This document shows, one piece after another, positions 47,433 to 57,937 of a stretch of 64,000 bases of DNA. Each line of letters starts with the position of its first letter. The first letter of the stretch is position 1. The notes below the pieces were generated by a model that saw only the letters and a program-made list of their open reading frames with translations, was not told the origin of the DNA and did no database searches. The position numbers and the translations under genes were made by a program. The stretch spans positions 2,914,001 through 2,978,000 of the forward strand of contig NZ_CP132339.1 in assembly GCF_030944405.1 (NCBI RefSeq), read 5' to 3'. The DNA comes from Janthinobacterium sp. J1-1. Its GTDB lineage: Bacteria; Pseudomonadota; Gammaproteobacteria; Burkholderiales; Burkholderiaceae_D.

Positions 47433-48578
47433 ATGCGTCTCACTGAAAAGCTGGTAGCGGCAAGCCTGTTGGTCTTGATGGCGGGTTGCTCGTCATGGAA
47501 TCCGTTTGCCAAGAAAGATCCGAAAACCGAGCCGGCCAAGCTGGTCGAGTTAAAATCGAGCATGGCCGTGCGCGAAGCATGGAAGTATTCGATCGGCAAG
47601 TCGGGCGTGTATGCGTTCACTCCGGCCCTGTCCGGCGGCAGCCTGTACGTGGTCAACGCCGATGGCGCGCTGGCGCGCCTCGATGCGGCCACCGGCCGTG
47701 AAGCCTGGCGCATCAAGGCCGGCACCGACATCACCTCCAGCCCCGGCACCGACGGCAACGTGGTGGCGGTCGGCGGCGTCAAGGGCGTGATCCTGGCGTT
47801 TGACGCGAATGGCAAGGAACTGTGGAAAGCCCAGGCGTCGAGCGAAGTGCTGACGGCGCCGGTGGTCGGCGAAGGCATGGTGGTGGTGCGCAGCGTCGAC
47901 AACCGCATCCTCGGTTTCGATGCCAGGACCGGCGAACGCAAGTGGGTGGTGCAGCGCACGACGCCGGCCCTGACCCTGCGCAATGCGCCGGGCATGGTGC
48001 TCGGCGGCACGAACGTGTATGTCGCCCAGCCGGGCGGCAAGCTGGTGGCGCTGACGGCGGCCACCGGCGTGGTGCGCTGGGAAACCGTGGTCAGCGAACC
48101 GCGCGGCGCCACCGAACTGGAACGCGTCTCCGACATCGCCGGCACGCCGGTGGTGTTCGAAGGCGAAGTGTGCACCGTCACGTACCAGGGCAAGGCCGGT
48201 TGTTTCGACGCCGCCACGGGCGTGCCGCGCTGGACCAAGCCGGTCTCGTCCGATGTGGGCGTGGCGGTCGACCAGCGTTTCGTGTTTACCGCCGATGACC
48301 AGGGCACCGTGCTGGCATTCGCCCGCGAAGGCGGGCAGGGCGCGTGGAAGAACGAGGCGCTGGCGCGCCGCCGCCTGTCCACGCCCGCATCGTATGGCCG
48401 CAGCGTGGCCATCGGCGACTATCAAGGTTACATCCACTTCCTGTCACGGGAAGATGGCGCATTAATAGGTCGGGTCAGCACCGACGGCAGCCCGATCGTC
48501 TCGGTGCCGCTCGTTGCAGGTTCGAATTTGATTTTTCAAACCCAATCAGGGACAGTGACCGCTCTCGCGGTCGAGTAA
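47433..48578 (+). CDS. bamB: Outer membrane protein assembly factor BamB
   Basis: A 381-residue lipoprotein of the BAM complex that inserts beta-barrel proteins. The lipobox is LMAGC-S. The mature part is an eight-bladed PQQ-type propeller, with repeated units such as [25 protein letters not shown] and [25 protein letters not shown]. The start [14 protein letters not shown] has GGTTGGA upstream. It ends 5 bases before the der start. Confidence 0.95.
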   Translation: MRLTEKLVAASLLVLMAGCSSWNPFAKKDPKTEPAKLVELKSSMAVREAWKYSIGKSGVYAFTPALSGGSLYVVNADGALARLDAATGREAWRIKAGTDITSSPGTDGNVVAVGGVKGVILAFDANGKELWKAQASSEVLTAPVVGEGMVVVRSVDNRILGFDARTGERKWVVQRTTPALTLRNAPGMVLGGTNVYVAQPGGKLVALTAATGVVRWETVVSEPRGATELERVSDIAGTPVVFEGEVCTVTYQGKAGCFDAATGVPRWTKPVSSDVGVAVDQRFVFTADDQGTVLAFAREGGQGAWKNEALARRRLSTPASYGRSVAIGDYQGYIHFLSREDGALIGRVSTDGSPIVSVPLVAGSNLIFQTQSGTVTALAVE

Positions 48579-48583
48579 TACAA

Positions 48584-49930
48584 ATGAAGCCGGTAATTGC
48601 ACTAGTAGGTCGACCCAATGTTGGGAAATCGACTTTATTCAATCGTCTGACCCGCTCGCGCGATGCGCTGGTGGCGGATTTGCCTGGGTTGACGCGCGAT
48701 CGTCACTATGGCGAAGGCCGTGTCGGCGAACGTCCCTTCCTGGTCATCGATACGGGTGGTTTCGAACCCGTCGCCAAGGAAGGCATCATGCACCAGATGG
48801 CACTGCAGACCAAGCAGGCCGTGGCCGAGGCCGACGTGGTGGTGTTCATCGTCGACGGCCGCCAGGGCCTGACGCCGCATGACAAGACCATCGTCGACTT
48901 CCTGCGCAAGAGCGGTCGCCCGGTCCTGTTGGTGGTCAACAAGAGCGAAGGCATGCGCTATACGGCCGTGGTGTCCGAGTTCTATGAACTGGGCATGGGC
49001 GATCCGTATGCGATCTCGTCCGCGCACGGCGACGGCGTCAACGACCTGGTCGAAGTGATGCTGGACCTGGCGTTCGCACAGCGTCCGGATGAGCCGGAAG
49101 AGCTGGAAAAAACCGACCGCGGCATCAAGATCGCCCTGGTCGGCCGTCCGAACGTGGGCAAGTCGACCCTCATCAACACCCTGCTGGGCGAAGAGCGCGT
49201 GATCGCCTTCGACATGCCGGGCACGACGCGCGACTCGATCGAGATTCCGTTCGAACGCGACGGCCAGCAATACACGCTGATCGACACGGCCGGCATCCGC
49301 CGCCGCGGCAAGGTGTTCGAAGCGATCGAGAAATTCTCGGTGGTGAAAACGCTGCAGTCGATTTCGGAAGCCAACGTGGTGGTGCTGATGCTCGACGCAC
49401 AGCAGGATATCTCGGAACAGGACGCGCACATCGCCGGCTTTATCCTGGAATCGGGCCGTGCGCTGGTGGTGGCCGTCAACAAGTGGGACGGCCTGCAATC
49501 GCACGAGCGCGACGAGATCAAGATCGATATCGACCGCAAGCTCGATTTCCTGTCGTTCGCGCAGATGCATTTCATTTCGGCGCTGAAGGGCACCAACATC
49601 GGTCCGCTGATGAAGTCGCTCAACGCGGCGTATGCGGCCGCCATGTGCGACCTGTCGACACCGAAGCTGACGCGGGCCCTGATCGAAGCGGTGGAGAAGC
49701 AGGAACCGCGCCGCAAGGGTTCGATCCGTCCGAAGCTGCGCTACGCCCACCAGGGCGGCATGAACCCGCCGGTGATCGTGATCCACGGTAATGCGCTCGA
49801 CGCCGTGGGCGACCCGTACAAACGCTATCTGGAAAAGCATTTCCGCGATACCTTTGCGCTGGTCGGCACGCCATTGCGGATCGAACTGCGTACCGGTAAA
49901 AATCCGTTTGCACGCACGCCGAGCAAATAA
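48584..49930 (+). CDS. der: Ribosome biogenesis GTPase Der (EngA)
   Basis: A 448-residue double-GTPase needed for 50S subunit maturation. Two G domains each carry [10 protein letters not shown] (about residues 9 and 186). DTGGFEP and [11 protein letters not shown] are the two G3 motifs, and NKSEG and NKWDG the two G4 motifs. The C-terminal KH-like domain ends RNPF-like ([11 protein letters not shown]). The ATG at 48584 gives the normal length; the frame is open upstream into bamB. The yfgM-bamB-der order matches E. coli. Confidence 0.96.
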   Translation: MKPVIALVGRPNVGKSTLFNRLTRSRDALVADLPGLTRDRHYGEGRVGERPFLVIDTGGFEPVAKEGIMHQMALQTKQAVAEADVVVFIVDGRQGLTPHDKTIVDFLRKSGRPVLLVVNKSEGMRYTAVVSEFYELGMGDPYAISSAHGDGVNDLVEVMLDLAFAQRPDEPEELEKTDRGIKIALVGRPNVGKSTLINTLLGEERVIAFDMPGTTRDSIEIPFERDGQQYTLIDTAGIRRRGKVFEAIEKFSVVKTLQSISEANVVVLMLDAQQDISEQDAHIAGFILESGRALVVAVNKWDGLQSHERDEIKIDIDRKLDFLSFAQMHFISALKGTNIGPLMKSLNAAYAAAMCDLSTPKLTRALIEAVEKQEPRRKGSIRPKLRYAHQGGMNPPVIVIHGNALDAVGDPYKRYLEKHFRDTFALVGTPLRIELRTGKNPFARTPSK

Positions 49931-49958
49931 ATCCGGCGTAACATTAAGCGTTAATTAA

Positions 49959-49983
49959 GGCGCCGCGGTAATAATGCGGCGCC
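49959..49983 (+). terminator. Hairpin after der
   Basis: Perfect 8-bp stem GGCGCCGC / GCGGCGCC with a 9-base loop, 29 bases past the der stop. No T run follows, so it is at best a weak or Rho-assisted terminator. The rest of the 250-base spacer to hfq is AT-rich and holds the hfq leader, with no coding frame. Confidence 0.4.
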
Positions 49984-50180
49984 AGCAGAAAATAATATTG
50001 CCATTCATGGGTATTAACGCCAGAATAATAAAGTGTTAATGCGCCATGCGCGACAGCGATCGCGAAAACAGGTTACAGTAGCTGTGACGCATCTTTCTCT
50101 GTGAGAGAGGTGTGAGAGCACTTGAAATCAAGCGAGTCGCCTCCAATTCTTACACAACAACATAAACAAACGGAGCTGTT

Positions 50181-50417
50181 ATGAGCAACAAAGGGCAACT
50201 GTTACAAGACCCATTCCTCAATGCATTACGCAAAGAGCATGTTCCTGTCTCGATCTACCTGGTCAATGGCATTAAATTGCAGGGCCATATCGAATCGTTC
50301 GATCAATATGTCGTATTGCTGCGCAATACGGTGACACAGATGGTGTACAAGCATGCCATCTCGACAGTGGTGCCGGCCCGTGCCGTCAATCTCAATATTG
50401 AATCCGAAGCGGAGTAA
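50181..50417 (+). CDS. hfq: RNA chaperone Hfq
   Basis: A 78-residue Sm-like hexameric RNA chaperone. [43 protein letters not shown] is the Sm1 region with the conserved Gln, Phe and Asp residues. [12 protein letters not shown] is the Sm2 region with the YKHA signature. The C-terminal tail is very short, as in many Betaproteobacteria. GGAG lies before the ATG. hflX, hflK and hflC follow, as in E. coli. Confidence 0.97.
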   Translation: MSNKGQLLQDPFLNALRKEHVPVSIYLVNGIKLQGHIESFDQYVVLLRNTVTQMVYKHAISTVVPARAVNLNIESEAE

Positions 50418-50525
50418 AGCGTTGAGCTTGACGGCCCCGCGCCTTTCACCTTCCATCGCCTGCGTCCGTGCCAGCGGCGTTGATGCATCCGCATCGGCGC
50501 TCGCGACAACCTGTCTGTTGCCATC

Positions 50526-51758
50526 ATGCGCGCGGCACTAGTCGGAGTTGACTTCGGTCACAGCGACTTTGCCGCCAGCATGGAGGAACTGATGCTGTTG
50601 TCGCGCTCGGCTGGCGCCGACCCGATTTCCACCATCACGGCCAAGCGTTCCAGTCCCGATTCCGCCTATTTTGTCGGCAGCGGCAAGGCGGACGAGATCG
50701 GTGACGCCGTCGTCAACGATGGCCTGGAAATCGTCATCTTCAACCATGCCCTCTCGCCCGCACAGCAGCGCAATCTGGAAAAGCGCCTGAATGTGCGCGT
50801 GCTCGACCGTACCAGCCTGATCCTCGACATCTTTGCGCAACGCGCGCAAAGCCACGAGGGCAAGCTGCAGGTCGAGCTGGCCCAGCTGCAGCATCTGGCC
50901 ACGCGCCTGATCCGCGGCTGGACTCACCTTGAACGGCAAAAGGGCGGTATCGGCCTGCGCGGCCCCGGCGAGACGCAGCTCGAGACCGACCGCCGCCTGA
51001 TCGGCGACAGGGTCAAGGCGCTGCGCGCACGGCTGGAAAAACTGCACAAGCAACGCGAAACGCAACGCCGCGCGCGTGGCCGCAATCACACGTTTTCAGT
51101 CTCGCTGGTCGGCTATACCAATGCCGGCAAGTCGACCCTGTTCAACGCCGTAACCAAGGCCGGCGTGTATGTGGCCGACCAGCTGTTCGCCACGCTCGAC
51201 ACCACCTCGCGCCGGGTCTATCTCGGCCAGGAAGTGGGCAATGTGGTGATCTCGGACACGGTGGGTTTCGTGCGCGAATTGCCGCACCAGCTGGTGGCGG
51301 CGTTTCGCGCCACGCTGGAAGAAACCATCCATGCCGATCTGCTGCTGCACGTCGTCGACGCTTCGTCGCCGGTGCGCATGGAGCAGATCGAGCAGGTCAA
51401 CCTGGTCTTGCAAGAGATCGGCGCCGATCATATTCCGCAAATTCTGGTGTGGAACAAGATCGACGCGGCCGGGCTGGAGCCTTCGGTGGAGCGCGATGAA
51501 AATGGCACGCTCAGCCGCGTATTCGTCAGCGCGCACAAGGGCAGCGGGCTGGACCTGTTGCGCGAGGCCATCGTCGAGATGGCCAAGAGCGCGCCGCGTT
51601 CGGCCCACCTCTATCAGTACGATGCAGCACAGGACGGCCTGCCGATCGGCGAAGCAGACGATCAGCAGGACTTGCATGATGGCGCCGCCCCGGACCAGCC
51701 AGAAGAAGCTGGCCAGGACGATGGTATTTCCACCCACTCCAAAGTCGGAACACGATAG
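50526..51758 (+). CDS. hflX: Ribosome-splitting GTPase HflX
   Basis: A 410-residue GTPase that separates stalled ribosomes under stress. The N-terminal HflX domain includes SSPDSAYFVGSGKADEI, VIFNHALSPAQQRNLEKRL and RTSLILDIFAQRAQSHEGKLQVELAQL, followed by GGIGLRGPGETQLETDRR. The G domain has GYTNAGKSTLFN (G1), SDTVGFVRELP (G3) and WNKID (G4). The last 40 residues are an acidic, Asp/Glu/Gln-rich tail not needed for the fold. It ends 2 bases before hflK. Confidence 0.95.
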   Translation: MRAALVGVDFGHSDFAASMEELMLLSRSAGADPISTITAKRSSPDSAYFVGSGKADEIGDAVVNDGLEIVIFNHALSPAQQRNLEKRLNVRVLDRTSLILDIFAQRAQSHEGKLQVELAQLQHLATRLIRGWTHLERQKGGIGLRGPGETQLETDRRLIGDRVKALRARLEKLHKQRETQRRARGRNHTFSVSLVGYTNAGKSTLFNAVTKAGVYVADQLFATLDTTSRRVYLGQEVGNVVISDTVGFVRELPHQLVAAFRATLEETIHADLLLHVVDASSPVRMEQIEQVNLVLQEIGADHIPQILVWNKIDAAGLEPSVERDENGTLSRVFVSAHKGSGLDLLREAIVEMAKSAPRSAHLYQYDAAQDGLPIGEADDQQDLHDGAAPDQPEEAGQDDGISTHSKVGTR

Positions 51759-51760
51759 TT

Positions 51761-53050
51761 ATGCTTGTCTCCCTACTCAAAAAAACAGGCTTGAAGTTGT
51801 CCCTGAATGACCCCCGCTGGGGCAACAACAAGGACGACGGCAAGAAAGCCCAAGAAGGCAAAAAGCCCGGCGAAGGTCCACCGGATCTCGATCAGCTGTG
51901 GCGCGATTTCAATCAGCGCCTGAATGCCTTCTTCGGCCAGAAGAACCGTCCCGACAACGGCGGCAATAACGGCAACAACAACGGGGGCGGCAATGGTCCG
52001 CGTCCGGACATGAAGGGCGCCGGCATTACCGCCGGCGTGGTCGGCGTGATCGCCGTCTTCATCTGGCTGGCCAGCGGCGCCTTTATCGTGCAAGAGGGCC
52101 AGAACGGCGTCGTCATGACGTTCGGCAAGGTAGCGCGCACCACCCCGGCCGGTTTCAACTGGCGCTGGCCGTATCCGTTCCAGACCGACGAAACCGTCAA
52201 CGTGTCGCAGGTGCGCACGGTCGAAGTCGGCTACCGCCAGTCGCTGCGCAACAAGCAGGCCACCGAATCGCTGATGCTGACCGACGATGAAAACATCATC
52301 GACATCCAGTTCGCCGTGCAATATACGCTGAAAAGCCCGGTCGACTGGCTGTTCCAGAACCGCGACCAGGAAGACACCTTGCGCCAGGTCGCCGAAACGG
52401 CGATCCGCGAAGTGGTGGGTCGCAGCAAGATGGACTTCGTCCTGTATGAAGGCCGTGAAAAAGTGGCCTACGAAACCCAGGCGCTGATGCAGCAGATCGT
52501 CGACCGCTACAAGCTGGGCGCATTGATCACCAACGTGACCATGCAGGCGGTGCAGCCGCCGGAGCAGGTGCAAGCCGCGTTTGACGATGCGGTGAAAGCG
52601 GGCCAGGACCGAGAACGCCAGAAGAACGAAGGCCAGGCTTACGCCAATGACGTGATTCCGAAAGCGCGGGGCGCCGCCTTCCGCCTGATGGAAGAAGCCG
52701 AAGCGTACAGCGCCATGGTGACCGAGAACGCCGCCGGTAACGCCTCGCGCTTCAAGCAGGTGCTGGTCGAATACCAGAAAGCACCGGCCGTGACGCGCGA
52801 CCGCATGTACCTGGAAACCATGCAGCAAGTGTTCAGCAGCGCCAGCAAGGTCATGGTTGACGCGAAAAGCGGCAGCAACCTGCTGTACCTGCCGCTCGAC
52901 AAGCTGATCGCCCAGACGGCCGCGACCGACGCCAGCGCCGCTGCCGCGCGTGCCGCCGCCCCTGCCACCACCACTGTTTTGCCACAGGACGCCATGCCGA
53001 CAGTCGAAGTCAATACGCGCCGCTCTTCGCGTGAACGGGAGAGCCGCTAA
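51761..53050 (+). CDS. hflK: FtsH protease modulator HflK
   Basis: A 429-residue SPFH/prohibitin-family membrane protein. The N-terminal 80 residues are hydrophilic, with Gly/Asn repeats (NNGGGNGPRP). One membrane helix (GITAGVVGVIAVFIWLASGAFIV) precedes the SPFH domain (EGQNGVVMTFGKVARTTPAGFNWRWPYPF), then a coiled coil rich in Ala/Glu. It forms the HflKC cage that surrounds FtsH. Its stop overlaps the hflC start by one base (TAATG). Confidence 0.95.
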   Translation: MLVSLLKKTGLKLSLNDPRWGNNKDDGKKAQEGKKPGEGPPDLDQLWRDFNQRLNAFFGQKNRPDNGGNNGNNNGGGNGPRPDMKGAGITAGVVGVIAVFIWLASGAFIVQEGQNGVVMTFGKVARTTPAGFNWRWPYPFQTDETVNVSQVRTVEVGYRQSLRNKQATESLMLTDDENIIDIQFAVQYTLKSPVDWLFQNRDQEDTLRQVAETAIREVVGRSKMDFVLYEGREKVAYETQALMQQIVDRYKLGALITNVTMQAVQPPEQVQAAFDDAVKAGQDRERQKNEGQAYANDVIPKARGAAFRLMEEAEAYSAMVTENAAGNASRFKQVLVEYQKAPAVTRDRMYLETMQQVFSSASKVMVDAKSGSNLLYLPLDKLIAQTAATDASAAAARAAAPATTTVLPQDAMPTVEVNTRRSSRERESR

Positions 53051-53946
53051 TGAACCGTATCGTAGCCGCCCTGATCGCTGGCTTTATCGCGATCATGCTC
53101 CTCTCCTCGACCGTGTTCGTGGTCGACCAGCGCAAGCACGCAGTCGTTTTCGCCCTTGGTGAAGTCAAGGAAGTGATCAGTGAACCTGGCTTGTACTTCA
53201 AGCTGCCGCCGCCGTTCCAGAACGTGCTGTACCTGGACAAGCGCATCCTGACGCTGGACACGCCTGAGCCGGAACGCTTCATCACGGCCGAGAAGAAAAA
53301 CATTCTTGTCGACGCCTACGTGAAGTGGCGCATTGCCGATCCGCGCCTGTATTTCCGCAGCTTCGGCGGCGATGAAAATCCGGCCCGCAACCGCATGTCG
53401 CAAATCGTCAAGGCGGCCCTGAACGATGAAATCACCAAGCGCACCGTGCGCGAAGTGATCTCGGGCCAGCGCGGCAAGGTGATGGAGGCGATCCTGGCCA
53501 AGGTCTCTGCCGAAGCGAAAACGATCGGGGTCGACATCATCGACGTGCGTTTGAAACGCGTCGACTACGTCGAGCAGATCAACAACTCGGTGTACGAACG
53601 GATGAAGTCCGAGCGCGTGCGCGTGGCCAATGAGCTGCGTTCCACCGGTTCGGCCGATTCCGAGAAGATCCGTGCCGACGCCGACAAGCAGCGTACCGTG
53701 ATCCTGGCCGAAGCCTACCGTGAAGCCGAGAAGCTGCGCGGCGAGGGCGACGCCAAGGCGTCGCAGATCTACGCCGAAGCGTTTGGCCGCAATCCGGAGT
53801 TCTACAAGTTCTACCGCAGCCTGGAAGCCTACCGCGCCACGTTCAAGGACAAGGGCGACGTGATGGTGGTCGATTCGAGTTCGGAGTTCTTCAAATACTT
53901 TAAGGGCAATGGCTCGGCCGGTTCGGCCGGCGCCGCCAAAAAGTAA
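53050..53946 (+). CDS. hflC: FtsH protease modulator HflC
   Basis: A 298-residue partner of HflK. An N-terminal membrane helix (IVAALIAGFIAIMLLSSTVFVV) leads into the SPFH domain (DQRKHAVVFALGEVKEVISEPGLYFKLPPPFQNVLYLDKRI). A coiled-coil stretch (EKIRADADKQRTVILAEAYREAEKLRGEGDAKASQIY) and the family end FKYFKG follow. It is the last gene of the hfq-hflXKC operon, ending at a strong terminator. Confidence 0.95.
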   Translation: MNRIVAALIAGFIAIMLLSSTVFVVDQRKHAVVFALGEVKEVISEPGLYFKLPPPFQNVLYLDKRILTLDTPEPERFITAEKKNILVDAYVKWRIADPRLYFRSFGGDENPARNRMSQIVKAALNDEITKRTVREVISGQRGKVMEAILAKVSAEAKTIGVDIIDVRLKRVDYVEQINNSVYERMKSERVRVANELRSTGSADSEKIRADADKQRTVILAEAYREAEKLRGEGDAKASQIYAEAFGRNPEFYKFYRSLEAYRATFKDKGDVMVVDSSSEFFKYFKGNGSAGSAGAAKK

Positions 53947-53965
53947 TCCAAGGGCAGTACTTCAG

Positions 53966-53999
53966 GCGGGGCCGGCAGCGATGCCGGCCCCGCTTTTTT
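53966..53999 (+). terminator. Terminator after hflC
   Basis: Perfect 11-bp stem GCGGGGCCGGC / GCCGGCCCCGC with a 6-base loop and T6. Confidence 0.93.
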
Positions 54000-54187
54000 A
54001 TGGCCGCGATGCTCATGCGGGCCGGTGAAAAGCGCTGTTTTTTTGCCTTGAGTTATCGCCGTGGCGACAACTTATCCCTAAAGCCATACTTTTTCGCGTA
54101 AAATATCAGGTTCGGCCTCTTGCCTGGCGCGCCCGCCGCTGCCTCGCCTGATGCATTTTTCAACTTTCTTCCGTATCTCGCTCCCTC

Positions 54188-55348
54188 ATGCCGAATTGGC
54201 TTTTGCCCGAAAATATTGCCGATGTGTTGCCGTCGGAAGCGCGCAAGATCGAAGAGCTGCGCCGCCTCATGCTGGATAATTTCCGTCTGTACGGATATGA
54301 ACTGGTGATGCCGCCGCTGCTCGAATATCTGGAGTCGCTGATGACCGGCGCCGGCAAGGATACCGATCTGCGTACCTTCAAGCTGGTGGACCAGCTGTCG
54401 GGCCGCATGCTCGGCCTGCGCGCCGACATGACCACGCAAGTGGCCCGTATCGACGCCCACCTGCTCAACCGTGCCACCGTCACCCGCCTGTGCTATGCCG
54501 GCAGCGTGCTGCATACCCGTCCGTCGGGCTTGCATGCTACCCGTGAGCCGCTGCAGATCGGCGCCGAAATCTATGGCCATGCCGGCCTGGAAGCGGACGC
54601 CGAAATCCAGGAACTGGCGCTCGCGTCGCTGGCACTGGCCGGCTTTGACAGCGTGCGCCTCGATCTGTCGCACGTCGGCCTGTTGCGCGCTATTATTGCG
54701 CAGGATGACGCGGCCGGCCGCGACGAAGCCGCCCTCTACAGCCTGCTGCGCGCCAAGGATGCGCCAGGCCTGCGCGCCCTGACGGCCGCCTACGATGCGG
54801 TCACGCGCGACGCGCTGCTGGCCTTGCCGAACCTGTACGGCGACATCGATGTGCTGGCGCGCGCGCGCGAGGTGCTGCCGCCATTGCCGGGCGTGCTCAA
54901 GGCGCTGGCCGAACTGGCCGCGCTGGCGGGCTCCGCCCTTGGCCGCGCCGAAGTGGCGATCGACCTGGCCGACCTGCGCGGCTACCAATATGAAAGCGGC
55001 GCGATGTTTGCGCTGTATGTACCTGGCTTGCCGAACGCGGTTGCGCGCGGCGGCCGTTATGACCACGTCGGCGAAGCGTTCGGCCGGGCTCGTCCCGCGA
55101 CCGGCTTCTCGCTCGATTTGCGCGAACTGGCGCGCCTGTTGCCGACCGCGGAGCGCAAGCATTCGATCCGCGCGCCGTGGGGCAGCGCGCCAGAATTGAA
55201 GGAAAAAATCGCCGAGTTGCGCAAGGCGGGCGAGGTCGTGATCCAGAGTTTGCCGGGTCACAGTAATGAACAAGACGAGTTCGAGTGCGATCGCGTGCTG
55301 GTACTTGCCGATAATGGTAGTAGCTGGATTCTTAAAAACTTAGGTTGA
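54188..55348 (+). CDS. hisZ: ATP phosphoribosyltransferase regulatory subunit HisZ
   Basis: A 386-residue HisRS-like protein lacking the anticodon-binding domain. It partners with the short form of HisG to allow histidine feedback on histidine synthesis. [24 protein letters not shown] is the N-terminus, [13 protein letters not shown] is the class II motif 2 region, and [24 protein letters not shown] matches motif 3 but lacks synthetase catalytic residues. No hisG is in the window. The hflKC-hisZ-purA order is usual in Betaproteobacteria. Confidence 0.93.
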   Translation: MPNWLLPENIADVLPSEARKIEELRRLMLDNFRLYGYELVMPPLLEYLESLMTGAGKDTDLRTFKLVDQLSGRMLGLRADMTTQVARIDAHLLNRATVTRLCYAGSVLHTRPSGLHATREPLQIGAEIYGHAGLEADAEIQELALASLALAGFDSVRLDLSHVGLLRAIIAQDDAAGRDEAALYSLLRAKDAPGLRALTAAYDAVTRDALLALPNLYGDIDVLARAREVLPPLPGVLKALAELAALAGSALGRAEVAIDLADLRGYQYESGAMFALYVPGLPNAVARGGRYDHVGEAFGRARPATGFSLDLRELARLLPTAERKHSIRAPWGSAPELKEKIAELRKAGEVVIQSLPGHSNEQDEFECDRVLVLADNGSSWILKNLG

Positions 55349-56665
<1,317 letters not shown>

Positions 56666-56679
56666 ACGCGTAGCACCCC

Positions 56680-56703
56680 AATCCGCCGCAAGGCGGATTT
56701 TTT
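56680..56703 (+). terminator. Terminator after purA
   Basis: Perfect 8-bp stem AATCCGCC / GGCGGATT with a GCAA loop, then TTTT. Confidence 0.85.
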
Positions 56704-56729
56704 CAAGCAAAGCATAAAGACAGAACATC

Positions 56730-57275
56730 ATGACTACGCCACAAAGCAATGACCAGCACCTGTGGGTGAACTGGGAAGAATACCACCGCCTGATCGAGCG
56801 CCTGGCGCTCAAGGTCCATGAATCGGGCTGGAAGTTTGACCAGGTGCTGTGCCTGGCCCGCGGCGGCGTGCGCCCCGGCGACGTGTTCTCGCGCATCTTC
56901 GACCTGCCGCTGGCGATCCTGTCGACCAGTTCCTACCGCGAAGACAAGGGCACGACCCAGGGCGACCTCGATATCGCCAAGTACATGACGATGACCAAGG
57001 GCCCGCTGGCCGGCCGCATCCTGCTGGTCGATGATTTGGCCGATTCGGGCGTCACGCTCGACAAGGTCACGCGCCACCTGAAAGACAATTTCCCGGGCGT
57101 GACCGAAGTCAAATCGGCCGTGATCTGGCTGAAAGGCTGCTCCGTCGTGCGTCCCGACTACTTCCTGGAAGAGCTGCCGCACAACCCATGGATCCATCAG
57201 CCGTTCGAAGACTACGACGGCCTGCGCCCGCACCAGCTGGCGGCATGGATCAAGAAAGGCGAAACGGGCAAGTAA
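56730..57275 (+). CDS. Phosphoribosyltransferase (xanthine-guanine type family)
   Basis: A 181-residue type I phosphoribosyltransferase. VLCLARGGVRPGDVFSRIFDLPL is the PPi-loop region. ILLVDDLADSGVTLDKV is the PRPP-binding motif (two acidic residues, then DSG). TSSYREDKG and IHQPFEDYDG are also seen. Relatives salvage purines such as guanine, xanthine or hypoxanthine, which fits the position after purA, but the exact base is not set by sequence. It starts 27 bases past the purA terminator and ends at a terminator later hit by an insertion sequence. Confidence 0.88.
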   Translation: MTTPQSNDQHLWVNWEEYHRLIERLALKVHESGWKFDQVLCLARGGVRPGDVFSRIFDLPLAILSTSSYREDKGTTQGDLDIAKYMTMTKGPLAGRILLVDDLADSGVTLDKVTRHLKDNFPGVTEVKSAVIWLKGCSVVRPDYFLEELPHNPWIHQPFEDYDGLRPHQLAAWIKKGETGK

Positions 57276-57293
57276 TTCCCTTTCGTGTAGCTT

Positions 57294-57325
57294 AAAAAAA
57301 GACGATCGTGTATCGTCTTTTTTTT
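57294..57325 (+). terminator. Terminator whose T-tract is the insertion site of the IS
   Basis: Perfect stem AAAAAAAGACGAT / ATCGTCTTTTTTT with a CGTGT loop. The eight T residues at 57318-57325 end exactly at the IS inverted repeat. Confidence 0.92.
57318..57325. repeat. Left copy of 8-bp target-site duplication (T8)
   Basis: TTTTTTTT directly outside the left IS end; it matches T8 at 59028-59035. Eight-base duplications are usual for ISL3-family elements. Confidence 0.8.
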
Positions 57326-57347
57326 CTAGGTCAGCACATTTAGCTCA
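57326..57347 (+). repeat. Left terminal inverted repeat of the IS
   Basis: Pairs with 59006-59027 (17 of 22 bases). The first three bases are also the stop codon of the second transposase frame. Confidence 0.85.
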
Positions 57348-57937
57348 TCGCACAGTTTCTCCAGTCCCGCCAGATAGTGGGCGGGATCCTTGCGGAAACG
57401 ATGGCGCTGGCAGCGCGCCTGGCGACGCCGCTCCAGGTCGGCGCGCGTCGCGCGCCATCGGTCTTGCGGTACGGCGGCGAGCATGTCGCGCGTCACCGTG
57501 CCGGTCCGGGTAAACAGCGCTGCCGGCATGCGCACACTGCCACTGAGCACCAAAGAAGGCGAAGCGACCTTGCGACCGCTGGCGCGCCGCTCGTGGTAGC
57601 GCAGACTGCCGAAGGCCTGCTCCAGCGCATTGTTCGTGCGGGGCAGTCCGGCAATGCGGTAACAATGGAACACATCGCCGCCGTAACTGGCGCTCACCTT
57701 GACGAAGTGCGACAGGGCCTTGCGCAAGGTGTCGGGCAGGTCGGGGCACTCCGTGGCGCTGTCCATTTGCGCGAGCCAGTCCCGATAACGCGCCATCAGC
57801 GCATCCGCCGATAGCCCCTCGTCATTGCGCAGGATCGCGCTCGCGCCCTGCACCCAGGCCGCGCCTTGCGCCACCTGCGGCCACCATCGTGCGGTACTGC
57901 TCAGGGCGCGCCCGAGCATGCCGGCCAGGCGGTTCAC
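57326..57937 (-). CDS. IS transposase, C-terminal part (second frame)
   Basis: A 203-residue product starting at GTG 57935-57937, which overlaps the stop of the first frame as GTGA. PRTNNALEQAFGSLRYHERRASGRK contains the Glu expected as the third catalytic residue of the DDE site, whose two Asp residues lie in the upstream frame. The two frames therefore make one enzyme of about 535-550 residues if joined by frameshifting or by complementation, or a dead enzyme if the split is a mutation. Its TAG stop lies inside the terminal inverted repeat. Confidence 0.75.
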   Translation of the reverse strand: MNRLAGMLGRALSSTARWWPQVAQGAAWVQGASAILRNDEGLSADALMARYRDWLAQMDSATECPDLPDTLRKALSHFVKVSASYGGDVFHCYRIAGLPRTNNALEQAFGSLRYHERRASGRKVASPSLVLSGSVRMPAALFTRTGTVTRDMLAAVPQDRWRATRADLERRRQARCQRHRFRKDPAHYLAGLEKLCDELNVLT